Shown here piece after piece: positions 46,887 through 56,669 of a stretch of 64,000 nt of DNA. Made by a program: the position numbers and the translations under genes. The DNA comes from Hongsoonwoonella zoysiae (GTDB taxonomy: Bacteria; Pseudomonadota; Alphaproteobacteria; Rhizobiales; Stappiaceae). The DNA is taken from assembly GCF_013266695.1 (NCBI RefSeq), contig NZ_JABRXF010000002.1, positions 992,001-1,056,000 of the forward strand, given 5' to 3'. Position 1 is the stretch's first letter, and every line of letters begins with the position of its first letter. The notes under the pieces are model-generated. The model made no database searches and was not told where the DNA came from. It saw nothing but the letters and a program-made list of their open reading frames with translations.

Positions 46887-48839
46887 TCATTTGTTTGCAC
46901 CGGCGCTTTCCTCGTCATTCATTACGACGACGGCAGTCCCCTGATCGACCTGATCTCCCTCGACGACAGGCACGTCTTCGATCACACCGTCGCGCGGCGC
47001 GGTGATGGCGTGCTCCATCTTCATCGCCTCGACGACCGCAAGCCTGTCTCCCTTTGTCACGTGGTCGCCCGCCTTGACATGGATTGCGATAACCTTGCCG
47101 TGCATGGGCGCCTTGACGCTGGCGGTCCCATGGGCCGGTTCGACATCACGGGCAAGCGCATCAACCTTCGCGACCCTCACGGCGCGCCCGCCTTCGAACG
47201 CCCAGACCACGGCGCCGCGGCGCAGGACCTCGCCGGCCTTGTCCGGAACCTCCACACCGTTTTCGCTTACGATCCTGCCGCCTTCCCAAGCGATATCGAT
47301 ATCGCGTGTTTCGCCGCTCACATCTATCTTGAGTTTGAGCCGGCGAGCATCCGAAAGCTGAAACGCATCTTCGACGGACCAAGGGTCCAGCCAGCCTTCC
47401 CGCCTTTCCGGCTTCCTGCTTCCCCCGATCAACTCTGCAACGGCCGCGGCGATTGTCGCCTCCGAGACAACACCTTCCGTTAGCGTCGCGATCCGCCGGT
47501 CGATCAACCCGGTATCGAAACCGCCTTCGCGAACCTCCAGAAGGTCAATCAGCGATGCCAAAAATGCGAGATTGCTCTTCAGCCCGGCGACCTTGGCCGC
47601 TTTCAGATAGGCGGAAAGTCGCTCCAAGGCATCATCACGTGTTTCACCGTGCACGATAACTTTAGCGATCATCGGATCGTAAAAGGGGGAAACATCCGCT
47701 CCCTCGACGACACCGGTATCGATACGCACTTTCTCCAAATCCGGAAGCTCCAGGACTTCGAGCTTGCCTGTCGATGGCAGGAAGCCGTTATCCGGGTCTT
47801 CCGCATAAAGCCGAACCTCAACCGCATGCCCCTTGAGCGACAACTGGTCCTGCTCGCATGGCAGCGGCTCGCCCGAGGCCACGCGGAACTGCCATTCCAC
47901 TAGGTCCTGACCGGTGACGAGTTCGGTGACCGGATGCTCCACCTGAAGGCGCGTGTTCATTTCCATGAACCAGAAACCGTCTGTGCGAAGAGGGCCGGAT
48001 CCATCGACGATGAATTCAACTGTTCCCGCGCCGCTGTAACCGACGACCTTCGCAGCCGCCACGGCCGCCTGCCCCATGGCATTGCGCACTTCATCGGTCA
48101 TGCCCGGCGCGGGCGCTTCCTCGATCACCTTCTGATGGCGACGCTGCGCCGAACAGTCGCGCTCGAAGAGATGTACGGCATTGCCGTGATTATCGCCGAA
48201 CACCTGAATTTCTATGTGCCTCGGGTTGAGGACAAATTTCTCGATCAACACGCGCGGATCGCCGAATGCGCCTTGGGCTTCGCGTTGCGCGGAAGTGAGC
48301 GCATCGTCAAAATCGATCGCCTTGTCGACCCGGCGCATGCCCTTGCCACCACCGCCGGCAACCGCCTTGATCAGTACCGGATAGCCGACCTCATAGGCCT
48401 TGCGCTTCAGGAAATCGGCATCCTGCATATCGCCGTAGTAGCCCGGCACGACCGGGACGCCGGCCTTTTCCATCAACGCTTTCGCCCCGTCCTTCAAGCC
48501 CATCGCTCTGATGGCAGCCGCGGATGGCCCGACAAAGACGATCCCTGCACGCTCGCATGCGTCGGCGAAAGCCGCATTTTCCGACAAGAAGCCATAGCCC
48601 GGGTGGATCGCCTCCGCGCCCGTCTTCTTCGCGGCTTCAATGATCCTTTCGCCGACAAGATAGGATTGCGCACTCGGTGCCGGCCCGATCGCAACCGCCT
48701 CGTCGGCGAGCTTCACATGCAGCGCGTTTCTGTCCGCATCCGAATAGACGGCCACGGTCCGGATGCCGAGGCGCCGCGCGGTCTTGATGATGCGGCAGGC
48801 TATTTCACCCCGGTTAGCGATCAACACTGATGACAGCAT
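46887..48839 (-). CDS. mccA: Methylcrotonyl-CoA carboxylase, biotin-carrying alpha subunit
   Basis: The ATG at 48839, with GAGG seven bases before, gives 650 residues. Order: biotin carboxylase domain (SVLIANRGEIACRIIKTAR, the GGGGKGMR ATP loop, EMNTRLQVEHPVTE), a middle domain, and a C-terminal biotinyl domain with Lys607 in VEAMKMEH. The complex carboxylates 3-methylcrotonyl-CoA in leucine degradation. It lies 8 bases after the mccB stop, so the two are translationally linked. Other acyl-CoA carboxylases share the fold; the neighbouring mccB and an isovaleryl-CoA dehydrogenase on the same strand make the leucine role likely. Confidence 0.92.
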   Translation of the reverse strand: MLSSVLIANRGEIACRIIKTARRLGIRTVAVYSDADRNALHVKLADEAVAIGPAPSAQSYLVGERIIEAAKKTGAEAIHPGYGFLSENAAFADACERAGIVFVGPSAAAIRAMGLKDGAKALMEKAGVPVVPGYYGDMQDADFLKRKAYEVGYPVLIKAVAGGGGKGMRRVDKAIDFDDALTSAQREAQGAFGDPRVLIEKFVLNPRHIEIQVFGDNHGNAVHLFERDCSAQRRHQKVIEEAPAPGMTDEVRNAMGQAAVAAAKVVGYSGAGTVEFIVDGSGPLRTDGFWFMEMNTRLQVEHPVTELVTGQDLVEWQFRVASGEPLPCEQDQLSLKGHAVEVRLYAEDPDNGFLPSTGKLEVLELPDLEKVRIDTGVVEGADVSPFYDPMIAKVIVHGETRDDALERLSAYLKAAKVAGLKSNLAFLASLIDLLEVREGGFDTGLIDRRIATLTEGVVSEATIAAAVAELIGGSRKPERREGWLDPWSVEDAFQLSDARRLKLKIDVSGETRDIDIAWEGGRIVSENGVEVPDKAGEVLRRGAVVWAFEGGRAVRVAKVDALARDVEPAHGTASVKAPMHGKVIAIHVKAGDHVTKGDRLAVVEAMKMEHAITAPRDGVIEDVPVVEGDQVDQGTAVVVMNDEESAGANK

Positions 48840-48847
48840 GAGATTCC

Positions 48848-50455
<1,608 letters not shown>

Positions 50456-50520
50456 GTTCCTATCCCTCCCCGGTCGGCGCATTCAGCACGCCGGTGCGAA
50501 CCAATCGACGTGAAATTGAA

Positions 50521-50569
50521 TGACGTTTACGTTTTAGTCAATATGACAGATTTTTGTGTTGTTAATCAA
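50521..50569 (-). promoter_or_regulatory. Promoter and palindromic operator candidate for mccBA
   Basis: On the minus strand TTGATT (50569-50564) and TCATAT (50546-50541) are spaced by 17 bases. Just downstream at 50540-50521 is an imperfect palindrome with TGACTAAAAC and, on the other strand, TGACGTTTAC. An ACGTTTACGTTT-type core recalls LiuR-type (MerR family) sites of leucine catabolic genes, but I cannot confirm the match. Confidence 0.4.
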
Positions 50570-50592
50570 ATTATTAGAATGATAAAGGTACA

Positions 50593-51240
50593 TCACTCCG
50601 CTTCATCCGCAGCCACGATCCAGGGTTCTTTCAAGGCTTCCTCGCGCCATTGCCGCATGAACGAATGCTCCATGACCGCATGCGCGTAAGCCTTTTCGAC
50701 ACCCGCCAGCGGCAACTGATACGTCAAGAAACGCGTGACGACCGGCGCATAGAAACAGTCGACAGCAGAAAAATCGCCAAACAGAAACATGCCGTCACTC
50801 GAATATTTTTCGCGGCAATCGCGCCAGATATCTCGCACTCTTTCAATATCCTTTTTGGCGTCGAATGGCTCGGCACGCGAAGCTGGCTTGCGTCTCAGGT
50901 TCATCGGATAACCGTTCCGCAGATCCTGGAAGCCGGAATGCATTTCGGCAACGATCGAACGTGCGTTTGCCCGTGCCGTCTGGTCCTTCGGCCAAATTCC
51001 CTTCTCGGGGAACTTCTCCGCCAGATATTCGATGATCGAGAGCGAATCCCAAACGACCACGTCGCCGTCGATCAACGTTGGTACACGTCCGGCCGGAGAA
51101 AACCTCTCGACTTCCGCCTTGAATTCCGGCGTATCGAGAAGGATCAGAATTTCATCGAAATCCGCTCCCGTCAGCTTCATGGCAAGCCAGGCCCTGAGTG
51201 ACCAGGAGGAATAGTTCTTGTTGCCGATTGCAAGCCGCAT
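50593..51240 (-). CDS. Glutathione S-transferase family protein
   Basis: The 215-residue protein has a thioredoxin-like N-terminal domain, RLAIGNKNYSSWSLRAWLAM, with the serine/tyrosine region that activates glutathione, and a later GRVPTLIDGDVVVWDSLSIIEYLAEKFP with the cis-Pro and E-S contacts (here D-S). The helical C-terminal half has FGDFSAVDCFYAPVV, the N-capping box. It probably conjugates or reduces small electrophiles. It lies upstream of, and on the same strand as, mccB with 137 bases between, and 60 bases after the rhodanese gene. Confidence 0.88.
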   Translation of the reverse strand: MRLAIGNKNYSSWSLRAWLAMKLTGADFDEILILLDTPEFKAEVERFSPAGRVPTLIDGDVVVWDSLSIIEYLAEKFPEKGIWPKDQTARANARSIVAEMHSGFQDLRNGYPMNLRRKPASRAEPFDAKKDIERVRDIWRDCREKYSSDGMFLFGDFSAVDCFYAPVVTRFLTYQLPLAGVEKAYAHAVMEHSFMRQWREEALKEPWIVAADEAE

Positions 51241-51300
51241 TTGGTCCTCCAGCGAAAGACGGGAACGGTCCGAGTGCCCTTACGCACCAGATATGCGCGC

Positions 51301-51702
51301 CTATTTTTCTTTCTTTTCAACGGGAAATCCGGCCTCGGTCCAGGCTCCGAACCCGCCTTCGATATGGGCAACCTTCTCAAGCCCCATGTCCTGAAGGGTT
51401 TTCGTGGCAAGGGCCGAACGCCAGCCGGCCGCGCAATAAAGCACAAATGTCTTGTCTTCGGAAAAGACCGATTTGTGATACGGGCTTTCCGGATCGACCC
51501 AGAATTCCAGCATGCCCCGCGGTGCATGGAGCGCCCCGGGAACAGACCCTTGCGCCTTTAGCTCCCGCACGTCCCGAATATCGACGAATACGACATCCTC
51601 GTTTTCGTGCAGTTCGCGCGCTTCCGCCACGCTTAGCGTTTTTACCTCCGCCATGGCCTCGTCGATCAACGCCCGATAGCCTTTCTTCATTCTTGCAGGC
51701 AT
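51301..51702 (-). CDS. Rhodanese-like domain protein
   Basis: The 133-residue single-domain rhodanese has an N-terminal helix, VKTLSVAEARELHENEDVVFVDIRDVREL, and the active-site loop FVLYCAAGWRS with Cys90 followed by Arg94. It ends in LQDMGLEKVAHIEGGFGAWTEAGFPV. Single-domain forms transfer sulfane sulfur to acceptors such as cyanide or thioredoxin. An upstream start at residue 5 (MKKGYR) is possible. It is in line with the GST gene downstream. Confidence 0.9.
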   Translation of the reverse strand: MPARMKKGYRALIDEAMAEVKTLSVAEARELHENEDVVFVDIRDVRELKAQGSVPGALHAPRGMLEFWVDPESPYHKSVFSEDKTFVLYCAAGWRSALATKTLQDMGLEKVAHIEGGFGAWTEAGFPVEKKEK

Positions 51703-51862
51703 GACGCCCTCCGCTGATTTGCACCAATCATCCGAATCCGAAGTTCGTCTCCCCCGGCGTGGTCGGAAGGAACTTCAAATTCACGACACTGGCCGGCAGT
51801 GTCGACAGTGAAGTGCGCGATTGCAAGACGGATTAATTGTGTTTGCAAAAAGAGCTTTCAAA

Positions 51863-51898
51863 ACGAAAACGGGCGCGGTTTCCCACGCCCGTTTTCGT
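51863..51898. terminator. Bidirectional terminator after the 44-residue membrane peptide
   Basis: ACGAAAACGGGCG pairs with CGCCCGTTTTCGT around a 10-base loop. On the minus strand T-rich sequence follows the stem, ending the 51922-52056 gene; the stem's own T-run would also work toward plus-strand transcripts. Confidence 0.75.
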
Positions 51899-51921
51899 GT
51901 CTGCGCATTTGCGAAAGCTGA

Positions 51922-52056
51922 TTATTGCACCGCAACCGAAGCGGTCTGTGCGACATCGGCTCCGCCGAACAGAAAAATGAGCGACAACGCACCTCCAAGG
52001 GCCAACGCGGTCCACACCGCGACACCCCAGCAGGATTTCTGCACGTTTTCGTCCAT
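51922..52056 (-). CDS. Small membrane peptide of 44 residues
   Basis: The ATG at 52056 follows AAGGG at a spacing of 6 bases. The product begins MDENVQKSCWGVAVWTALAL and continues with GGALSLIFLFGGADVAQTA, a single transmembrane helix of about 22 residues with an acidic, short N-terminus. The family is unknown. It is too short for most gene callers but has a ribosome-binding site and a strong terminator 24 bases after its stop, which supports expression. A CtrA-like box and a perfect palindrome lie 95-155 bases upstream. Confidence 0.55.
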   Translation of the reverse strand: MDENVQKSCWGVAVWTALALGGALSLIFLFGGADVAQTASVAVQ

Positions 52057-52151
52057 GAAAACCCTTCACAAAATCAGGATCTTTCGGGATCCGAACCGTG
52101 GATGGCGCCCCAGCCTCTTACGCTTTTGCCATCCCGTCGTGGCGCGGAGAA

Positions 52152-52166
52152 TTAAGGTCTCGTTAA
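52152..52166. promoter_or_regulatory. Full CtrA-type box, TTAA-N7-TTAA
   Basis: TTAAGGTCTCGTTAA matches the bipartite CtrA recognition sequence used in the alphaproteobacterial cell cycle. It lies 96 bases upstream of the small membrane peptide gene and 185 bases upstream of the DUF599 gene. The match is exact but short, so it could occur by chance. Confidence 0.4.
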
Positions 52167-52195
52167 AAATTTCGCAAGTGCAAAAATTGCAGATC

Positions 52196-52209
52196 TTACG
52201 TCGACGTAA
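52196..52209. promoter_or_regulatory. Perfect 14-base palindrome TTACGTCGACGTAA
   Basis: This exact palindrome lies 30 bases from the CtrA-type box and between the two divergent genes. It has no assigned regulator. Confidence 0.35.
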
Positions 52210-52350
52210 TGCATAACGCAGCGCAATCCAGGGATCCGGCCTTTTTCACGCACCGCATGGTTTCATGCGGGTTATCAAATAGCGCCCTTGCCGGCCGGAT
52301 GCCTGCTCGTGCAAAGTCCCGCCAACGTCGTCCACGACCGGGATGCACCA

Positions 52351-53112
52351 ATGGATGTACTATCGACAACGGACTATGCCGCCCTCGCCTGGTTCGTCTT
52401 GGCCTGGTTCGGGTTCAATATTGCGGTGGAATATTCGCCGTTGAAAACGCTCACCTTATCCAGCGCGATGGATGATCATCGCCGCCGCTGGATGGCAACC
52501 ATGAGCGCGCGCGATGTGCGCATCATGGATGTTGGCATCCTCAATGGCCTGCAACAGGGAACCGGTTTTTTCGCTTCCACGTCGCTGCTGGCGATTGGCG
52601 GCTGTTTTGCGCTCCTGAACTCCACGGAGCGGATCTTGCAAGTCGCCACGCATCTCGGCCTACCCGCTTCGAACGCACCCGTTTTATGGGAAGTCAAGGT
52701 GCTCGGCCTTACCTTGATCTTCGCGTATGCCTTTTTCAAGTTCGGCTGGGCCTACCGGTTGTTCAACTACACGACGATCCTCGTCGGCGCGACACCGGAT
52801 ATTACGCGCGACGAACCGGAGTTGCCGCGCCTTTTCGCTGCGGAAGCCGGTGACCTGATGGTTCAGGCCGGCGTACATTTCAATCGGGGCCAGCGCGCTT
52901 TTTTCTTCTCGATCGGCTATCTCGGCTGGTTCGTGGACCCGCGCCTCTTCGCGGCAACAACGCTGGCGGTGCTGATCGTGCTTTGCCGGCGTCAGTTCTT
53001 TTCCAGAGCGCGGTCGGTCGCCACATCCGCGCACCAGTTGCCATCCTCGCCGAGCATGCGGGCCGTCGGCTCGAAAATCGAGACGGGTTCGTCGAACCCC
53101 TTCACCGGATAA
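52351..53112 (+). CDS. DUF599 family membrane protein
   Basis: From the ATG at 52351, 253 residues follow with about four hydrophobic segments: YAALAWFVLAWFGFNIAVEY, TSLLAIGGCFALL, LGLTLIFAYAFFKFGWAYRL and a last at LFAATTLAVLIVLCRR. The sequence SARDVRIMDVGILNGLQQGTGFFAST is the DUF599 signature. Members are inner-membrane proteins of unknown function. The last 120 bases overlap the convergent cyclase gene. The tail after CRRQFFSRAR is unlike the family and probably is non-conserved antisense read-through. Confidence 0.85.
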   Translation: MDVLSTTDYAALAWFVLAWFGFNIAVEYSPLKTLTLSSAMDDHRRRWMATMSARDVRIMDVGILNGLQQGTGFFASTSLLAIGGCFALLNSTERILQVATHLGLPASNAPVLWEVKVLGLTLIFAYAFFKFGWAYRLFNYTTILVGATPDITRDEPELPRLFAAEAGDLMVQAGVHFNRGQRAFFFSIGYLGWFVDPRLFAATTLAVLIVLCRRQFFSRARSVATSAHQLPSSPSMRAVGSKIETGSSNPFTG

Positions 53113-54236
53113 CGGCCGCTATAGCCGGCATGGCATCCCATCATGTCGGCGATTGTCTGCGACACCAGGATGTCATGCTCCAGATCACGCGACAGCCCGG
53201 CAATCCGCGAAGCGAGATTCACCGTTGGCCCGATCACCGTGAAATCAAGGCGGGTTTCCGCCCCAACGTTGCCGAAGAACACATCACCGGCATGCAAGCC
53301 GATACCAACCCTGATCTGAGGCGACTCGTCGCAGCAGTTCCGATTGATGCGGGCGATCTTTTCCACCGCTTCGCCGGCAGCCATCAGCGCCTGGCGCGCG
53401 GCTTCCCGTGCCGTCGTCTCGCAACTGTAGGGAAAGACCGCCATCACTTCGTCACCGATGAACTTCAGCACCTCTCCGCCATGGCCTTCCACTGCAGTGG
53501 TGATGGCACCGAAGTAATTGTTGAGAAGAACGACCAGTTCCTCCGCCGGCAGGGTGTTGGAAAGGCGAGTGAAGCCGCGAAGATCGGCAAATCCGACAAC
53601 CGCCGAGATCGTTTCACCCTCGCCGCGCTTGATAGTCCCTTCTAGAACCCGCCGTCCCGCGCGCTTGCCGACGTAGGTTTCAAGCATCGTACGCGATGAC
53701 CGCTTGAGAGTCTGAAGCTCACAAATCAGCCCGAGTGGGCGTGCAACCGTTTCAAGCACCGCGATATGCGCCTTGGAAAAGCCACCCGGCTCCTTCGTTG
53801 CGGCGGTAAACACCTTCGTTGAACCATCGGAAAACGGCATCGGCACAGCCGCATAGTCTGTGTAACCGCCAGCACGAAGGTCCGCGAGAATGGCAAATTC
53901 ATCAGCCGCCGGCTTTTTGTCGATCGACCTGTGGAGCGTCTCATTGTTGAGGAAAACCTGCTTCAACGGGCTTTCATCGTAAAGACGCTGCAGATTTGCC
54001 GATTCCTTGTACCGACGGAGTTCCGTTTCACCGTTGGATGTCCAAAGCGCGCTCTCCGCCCTGACGATCGGATGCAATACGGATATATTCGTCGAGATCC
54101 TGTCGACCAGAACACCTGCCTCGCGCAGCCTTGTCGCGAGCTGTCCGATCAGCCGCACCGGGTTTTCGATATGGATAGCGCCGTCGTGCAGCCACTCCAC
54201 GACATCGGCAACAATCAGAGACGCATTGATCGTCAT
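52992..54236 (-). CDS. Class III adenylate/guanylate cyclase
   Basis: The ATG at 54236 follows GGGGATACACC and yields 414 residues. An N-terminal domain of about 190 residues (PVRLIGQLATRLREAGVLVDRIS) resembles the sensor region of rhizobial cyclases, with no membrane segment. The catalytic domain has both metal aspartates (GFADLRGFTRLS and KFIGDEVMAVFP), and the substrate-specificity residues look adenylate-type: Lys before FIGDE, and FTVIGPTVNLASRI with the Asp ahead and the transition-state Asn and Arg. It probably makes cyclic AMP. The 3' end overlaps the convergent DUF599 gene by 121 bases. Confidence 0.9.
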   Translation of the reverse strand: MTINASLIVADVVEWLHDGAIHIENPVRLIGQLATRLREAGVLVDRISTNISVLHPIVRAESALWTSNGETELRRYKESANLQRLYDESPLKQVFLNNETLHRSIDKKPAADEFAILADLRAGGYTDYAAVPMPFSDGSTKVFTAATKEPGGFSKAHIAVLETVARPLGLICELQTLKRSSRTMLETYVGKRAGRRVLEGTIKRGEGETISAVVGFADLRGFTRLSNTLPAEELVVLLNNYFGAITTAVEGHGGEVLKFIGDEVMAVFPYSCETTAREAARQALMAAGEAVEKIARINRNCCDESPQIRVGIGLHAGDVFFGNVGAETRLDFTVIGPTVNLASRIAGLSRDLEHDILVSQTIADMMGCHAGYSGRYPVKGFDEPVSIFEPTARMLGEDGNWCADVATDRALEKN

Positions 54237-54439
54237 GGTGTATCCCCGCAAATCCCGGCACTGCCGCGTCCGGTCACGTTTATCCGGCAAAATCTAAATA
54301 GGTGCCCAACCCTCCGAGCGAAAGGTTGCACTGCAGCAATTAAACTAACACTAGCGTGAACGATCCGTTCAGGCATCAAACCCTCAATCCGGGCGTCATG
54401 GCGGAAATTAATGCCTTCGTGCACGCGGGTGAGAAAACG

Positions 54440-55234
54440 TCACGGACCGGGAAAGAGAGCGTCACTCCGTCCGGTTGCAAAATAGGCCGCAAGGCCGATC
54501 CATTCCCTCACGGCCTGATCGAGCCGCGTCAGCCCCATTGACGCGGAACGAAACCAGCGGGAGCGGTCGTCCGTTCCGCTTGTTTCCCAATCGACGGGAA
54601 ATGCCACAATATCCGCCCACCCGGCTCGACGAAACGCCCCGACGGACCGTGGCATATGCGCGGCTGACGTTATCAGCAGCCAGGTTTCGCCAGGCTTTGG
54701 TTTCGCGACTTCAAGCGCATTTTTCGCATTCTGCCATGTGTTGAGCGAGGCGCCCTCGATCTCGATACGCGCCAAGGGCACACCCAACTCGGTAAGGATA
54801 TCGCGGGCGAAGGCGGATTCGCCTTGATCCTCGGACTTACCGCTCGTTCCGCCGGAAAGCAGAATGCGGGCGGACGGGTATCGGCTCGCAAGGCGAGGAA
54901 CCACCATCAGCCTTTCCGCCGGGCGCTCTATACCGGGATAGGGCCTTGCCGCACTTGCCAGCGTATCGATCGCCCCGCCAAGGACGACGATGCCGGCGAC
55001 GGCTTCGGGCATGGGATCGGGAGTTTCAAAGCGTTGCTCCAGCGGCAGTATCAGCCAGTTGGCAAGCGGCGAAAACCCGCCGACGAACAGTCCCGAGGCG
55101 GAAAGAACGATCAGCACCCCGCCCAGCCGGCGAAGCCTCAGCAGGTTGAGGCCAAGCCCGGCCAACAGCGTTGCGACTAGCAGGTTGGATGGCCGCAACA
55201 GGAAAAAAGCGACTTTCGAGACCAGCGCAAACAT
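54440..55234 (-). CDS. YdcF-family protein (DUF218)
   Basis: The 264-residue protein has two N-terminal membrane segments (KVAFFLLRPSNLLVATLLAGLGLNL and LGGVLIVLSASGLFVGGFSPLANWL), then the DUF218 core: GIVVLGGAIDT, ARILLSGG, ESAFARDILTELGVPLARIEIEGASLNTWQNA and TWLLITSAAHMPRSVGAFRRAGW. This form resembles ElyC/SanA-like envelope proteins, which affect cell-wall precursor use. The soluble part should face the periplasm. Its start is 9 bases after the AKR gene stop, so the two are a unit. Confidence 0.88.
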   Translation of the reverse strand: MFALVSKVAFFLLRPSNLLVATLLAGLGLNLLRLRRLGGVLIVLSASGLFVGGFSPLANWLILPLEQRFETPDPMPEAVAGIVVLGGAIDTLASAARPYPGIERPAERLMVVPRLASRYPSARILLSGGTSGKSEDQGESAFARDILTELGVPLARIEIEGASLNTWQNAKNALEVAKPKPGETWLLITSAAHMPRSVGAFRRAGWADIVAFPVDWETSGTDDRSRWFRSASMGLTRLDQAVREWIGLAAYFATGRSDALFPGP

Positions 55235-55243
55235 CGGCGCGGC

Positions 55244-56071
55244 CTACTCGGGGTCCCAGGTCGGCGCCCAATCCATGTTGACCGTTCGCCCGGAAGCCGA
55301 GCCGAGCGCGAAGAGCGCATCCATTTCCTCAGGCGTAAGCTCGAATGCCAACGCTCCAGCGTTTTCCCTAAGCCGCGCGCGATGAGCCGTTTTGGGGACG
55401 GCAACCACCCGTTCTTGCTGGATAAGCCACCTGAGCGCCACTTGCGCTTCCGTCTTGCCGTGCTTCCTGGCGATATCCTGAATGACCGGCACATCGGATA
55501 CCCGCCCGCGGGCAATGGGCGCATAAGCGGTAATGGCCATATCCGTTTCGTCGGCAGCCTCCAACACCCGTCTTTGGGAAAGCAGCGGATGATATTCGAC
55601 CTGGTTGGCCACCAGGGCACCACCCGCGTAGCCCTGCGCCTCGCGCATCATGCGGGAGGTGAAGTTCGAAACTCCGATAGCCTTCACCCATCCCCGGTTT
55701 TTAAGCTCCAGCAGTCCCTCTATGGATTCTTTGAGTGGAATGCGCGGATTCGGCCAGTGGATAAGAATGAGGTCGGCGTAGTCCAGCCCCAGCCTGTCCA
55801 GGCTTTCCTCGCAAGAGCGGATCATGTCTTCTGGAGCGATCCTGTCGTACCAGACCTTGGTCGTGAGAAATACATCCTCGCGGGATACACCGCTTGACCG
55901 GATGCCTTTGCCCACTTCAGCCTCGTTGGCGTACATCGCCGCCGTGTCGATATGGCGCCAGCCATCTTCAAGCGCGGCCAGCACCATGTCGCGGCATTCC
56001 TTATCCGCCAGCCGCCATGTGCCAAGGCCGAGCTTGGGAATGACGGTATCCTTGATCGTAACGCTTTCCAC
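55244..56071 (-). CDS. Aldo/keto reductase
   Basis: The GTG at 56071 gives 275 residues with GGAGAGG upstream; an in-frame GTG at 56080 is almost inside that site. The AKR tetrad is intact: Asp and Tyr in HIDTAAMYANE, Lys in LTTKVWYD, His in LILIHWPN. GVSNFTSRMM and AYAPIARGRVSD support NADPH binding, with AVPKTAHRARLREN as the phosphate-binding loop. This is the AKR5-like 2,5-diketo-gluconate reductase/YafB type. The substrate is unknown. It is followed by the YdcF-like gene after 9 bases. Confidence 0.9.
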   Translation of the reverse strand: MESVTIKDTVIPKLGLGTWRLADKECRDMVLAALEDGWRHIDTAAMYANEAEVGKGIRSSGVSREDVFLTTKVWYDRIAPEDMIRSCEESLDRLGLDYADLILIHWPNPRIPLKESIEGLLELKNRGWVKAIGVSNFTSRMMREAQGYAGGALVANQVEYHPLLSQRRVLEAADETDMAITAYAPIARGRVSDVPVIQDIARKHGKTEAQVALRWLIQQERVVAVPKTAHRARLRENAGALAFELTPEEMDALFALGSASGRTVNMDWAPTWDPE

Positions 56072-56209
56072 GAGAACCACCTCTCCTTGTTGGCTCGATC
56101 AAGCCTGAAAAACCTCCGTCCAAACATGAGAACGGTGACCAGCGTCACAGACGCTGTCCCTGCCGCCGCTTAATGATTTTTCGGTCATCAACAAAAAGGA
56201 GGCAGGCGT

Positions 56210-56581
56210 ATGACACTCTACCTCAGGCTCGGCGGACGGCCCGCGATCGAGCGTGCCGTCGACGAGGTGATGGTACGGCTCGCGAAGGACCCGCTCTTCA
56301 TGTCTCGAAATCAGGTTCGCCTCCGCATCTGCCCACGCACCGGCTTGGTGGAATTCCTGACTTATCTTACGGGCGGATCGCCGACATACGAAGGCCTGCC
56401 GCTCGGCTTCGTTCATGACGGGCTCTTCGTCAGCGAAGGACAATTCAGCGTTTTCGCGCAATACCTGATATCGGCAATCGGCCGCAACGGCGAGGATATG
56501 CGGGCGGCAATCGAAATCTCCTACATTCTCGAAAGCGTTCGCCCATATCTCTTCGCCGAAGCGGCACAACTCCAAGCATAG
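56210..56581 (+). CDS. Group 1 truncated haemoglobin-like protein lacking the B10 tyrosine
   Basis: The 123-residue protein aligns with trHbN: TLYLRLGGRPAIERAVDEVMVRLAKDP (helices A-B), LTYLTGGSPTYEG (E-F), GFVHDGLFVSEGQF with the proximal His69 (F8), and helices G-H (YLISAIGRNGEDMRAAIEISYILESVRPYL). The B10 position, normally Tyr in D-F-Y-x-R-V, is Met21. The distal hydrogen-bonding network for O2 or NO chemistry is therefore altered. It may be a heme sensor or have changed ligand affinity. AAAGGAGG precedes the ATG. It is convergent with the ClpP-like gene. Confidence 0.78.
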   Translation: MTLYLRLGGRPAIERAVDEVMVRLAKDPLFMSRNQVRLRICPRTGLVEFLTYLTGGSPTYEGLPLGFVHDGLFVSEGQFSVFAQYLISAIGRNGEDMRAAIEISYILESVRPYLFAEAAQLQA

Positions 56582-56669
56582 CCAATCACGAAAAAAGCTC
56601 CGGCCCAAGCGCAAAGGGGGCGGGAACGCCGCCCCGCCCGCCTTGCATTACTTCGCGAACCGCCGTCCG

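Noticed and set aside
56610-56645. A GC-only stem between the haemoglobin and ClpP-like genes
   Set aside because: It could stop convergent transcripts, but there is no T-run, and GC-rich runs form such stems easily.
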